A program made the position numbers and the translations under genes. A stretch of 64,000 nucleotides of DNA from Monoplex corrugatus (taxonomy: Eukaryota; Mollusca; Gastropoda; Littorinimorpha; Ranellidae): assembly GCA_030674185.1 (NCBI GenBank), contig CM060314.1, positions 24,137,840 through 24,201,839 of the forward strand, written 5' to 3'. The stretch's first letter is position 1, and each line of letters starts with the position of its first letter. Below the pieces are notes generated by a model. That model was not told the DNA's origin. It saw nothing but the letters and a program-made list of their open reading frames with translations, and searched no databases. Shown in pieces: positions 62,801 through 64,000 of the stretch.

Positions 62801-64000
62801 CAACCATGCCCACCTGACCCTTCCTTCTCTGGCACAACACCTCTCACTACTTTTACCCCAGTCTCACAAGAAGAAATTTTCAACACAATCAGATCCATGT
62901 CGTTCAAAACCTGCGAACTGGATCCTCTTCCAGGTTCTCTCTACTCCGATTGTCTCCCTACTCTCCTCCCATTCATCACTGACATCATCAACACTTCTTT
63001 TCAAACTGGAACTGTCCCAGATTCTTTCAAGTCTGCTATTGTTCACCCTCTCCTCAAGAAACACAATTTAGACCCAAATGAACTGAAAAATTACCGGCCT
63101 ATCTCTAATCTCTCTTTCTTGTCAAAACTCCTTGAAAAAGTCGTCCTCAACCAGCTGAACTCTCACCTGTCTGCCAACAATCTCCTCAATCCTTTCCAGT
63201 CAGCCTACCGCCAGTGCCATAGCACTGAAACTGCCCTACTACACATTCTCAACAATCTCCTCCTTGCAACTGATACTGGCAAAGTCTCTCTCCTCACACT
63301 CCTTGATCTGTCTGCAGCTTTCGATACCATTGACCATGGTATTCTCCTTTCTAGACTTCATCATACTTTTGGCATCTCTGACATTGCTCTCTCCTTTTTC
63401 ACTTCGTATTTATCAAACAGAAAACAAACTGTTCTCATCAATGGCACTTACTCTCAACCTGCATACCTGACCTGTGGTGTTCCACAAGGATCTGTCCTTG
63501 GCCCTGTTCTTTTCACTCTTTATACCTCCCCCCTGTCCACCATCATCAACTCCCACTCTATAAAACACCACTTCTATGCTGATGACACCCAACTTCAAGA
63601 TAGTGACTCACCTGATAATATACAGCGCCTGTTGACTCGCACCACTGAGTGTTACTCGGACATTAAGAATTGGATGACACACAATAGACTTCAGCTTAAT
63701 GACGACAAGACAGAAGCTATCCTCATTGGCACCCGTCAGAAACTTTCCCAGCTGCCTCCTCTTTCTCTCCCATTATGTAACACATCAGTCCCAATTTCTG
63801 ATTCAGCTAAAAACCTTGGTGTCTGCATTGACTCTACCCTGTCCATGAACAACTTTGTTTCTCAAACTGCCAGATCTTGCTACTATCATCTCCATCGTAT
63901 AAGCCTGATCAGGAAGTATCTCTCTGTCAAAACAACTGCAAAACTCGTTCTCTCCTTCATAATGTCTCGCATTGACTATTGCAATTCACTCCTGTCTGGT
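62801..64000 (+). mobile_element. Young L2/CR1-type LINE copy with open RT frame (runs off the edge)
   Basis: More than 95% similar to 23023-24560 and 5'-truncated at 62801. I can follow one frame of about 390 codons without a stop, from the start to the window edge: ELDPLPGSLYSDCLP, NYRPISNLSFLSKLLEKVV, SAYRQCHSTETALLHILNN, LLDLSAAFDTIDHGIL, GVPQGSVLGPVLFTLYT, FYADDTQL and LNDDKTEAILIGTRQ. It lacks the insertions and frame breaks of the older copy and carries the empty site of element A. It is recent, though 5'-truncated. The 3' end is outside the window. Confidence 0.9.

Overview
This is eukaryotic, and almost certainly invertebrate animal, DNA. Genes are split into short exons by long GT-AG introns. 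More than half of the window is non-LTR retrotransposon debris, tRNA-derived SINEs, small DNA transposons, minisatellites and very long (CA/TG)n tracts. The mix of LINE families, the dense dinucleotide arrays and the divergence of the proteins from vertebrate orthologues suggest a lophotrochozoan, most likely a gastropod mollusc. The species is inference and cannot be fixed from this window.

Four host genes can be reconstructed exon by exon, each with matching splice phases. (1) Positions 7876 to 1662, minus strand: the 5' three exons of an extended short-chain dehydrogenase/epimerase-like protein, which runs off the left edge. (2) Positions 29198 to 16945, minus strand: ZWILCH, a subunit of the RZZ kinetochore checkpoint complex, four coding exons, complete. 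(3) Positions 32495 to 54666, plus strand: EXOSC8 (Rrp43), an RNase PH-like ring subunit of the RNA exosome, eleven coding exons, complete. (4) Positions 61548 to 56918, minus strand: MED7, a Mediator middle-module subunit, three coding exons, complete. ZWILCH and EXOSC8 are head to head about 3.3 kb apart. EXOSC8 and MED7 are tail to tail about 2.3 kb apart. The genes are unrelated housekeeping functions (chromosome segregation, RNA decay, transcription), and nothing suggests a functional cluster.

Region by region: 0-8 kb holds the dehydrogenase exons, a decayed Ty3/gypsy pol fragment, a partial copy of exon 2, and a 2 kb 30-bp satellite with a 694-bp higher-order period. 8-17 kb is mostly intergenic, with LINE 3' ends and microsatellites. 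17-29 kb is ZWILCH; its 8.2 kb second intron holds a LINE that was invaded by an L2/CR1-type LINE and by a small DNA transposon, and the L2-type LINE was itself invaded by two more. 29-32.5 kb is a LINE-filled divergent intergenic region. 32.5-54.7 kb is EXOSC8; its introns carry SINEs, palindromic TTAA elements, a 65-bp tandem array split by a 2.7 kb terminal-inverted-repeat element with a 9-bp target duplication, and a 44-bp minisatellite that has multiplied the exon 9 splice donor. 55-61.5 kb is MED7 and its introns. From 62.8 kb to the right edge there is a young L2/CR1-type LINE copy with an open reverse-transcriptase frame. That copy also preserves the empty site of one DNA transposon found in the older copy.

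The strongest candidates for unusual biology are the tandemly repeated splice donor in EXOSC8, two or three non-autonomous transposon families with 6-bp target duplications (one end pair shared by unrelated interiors), the 2.7 kb element with a possible captured host 5' exon, and dispersed repeats that have seeded local satellites.
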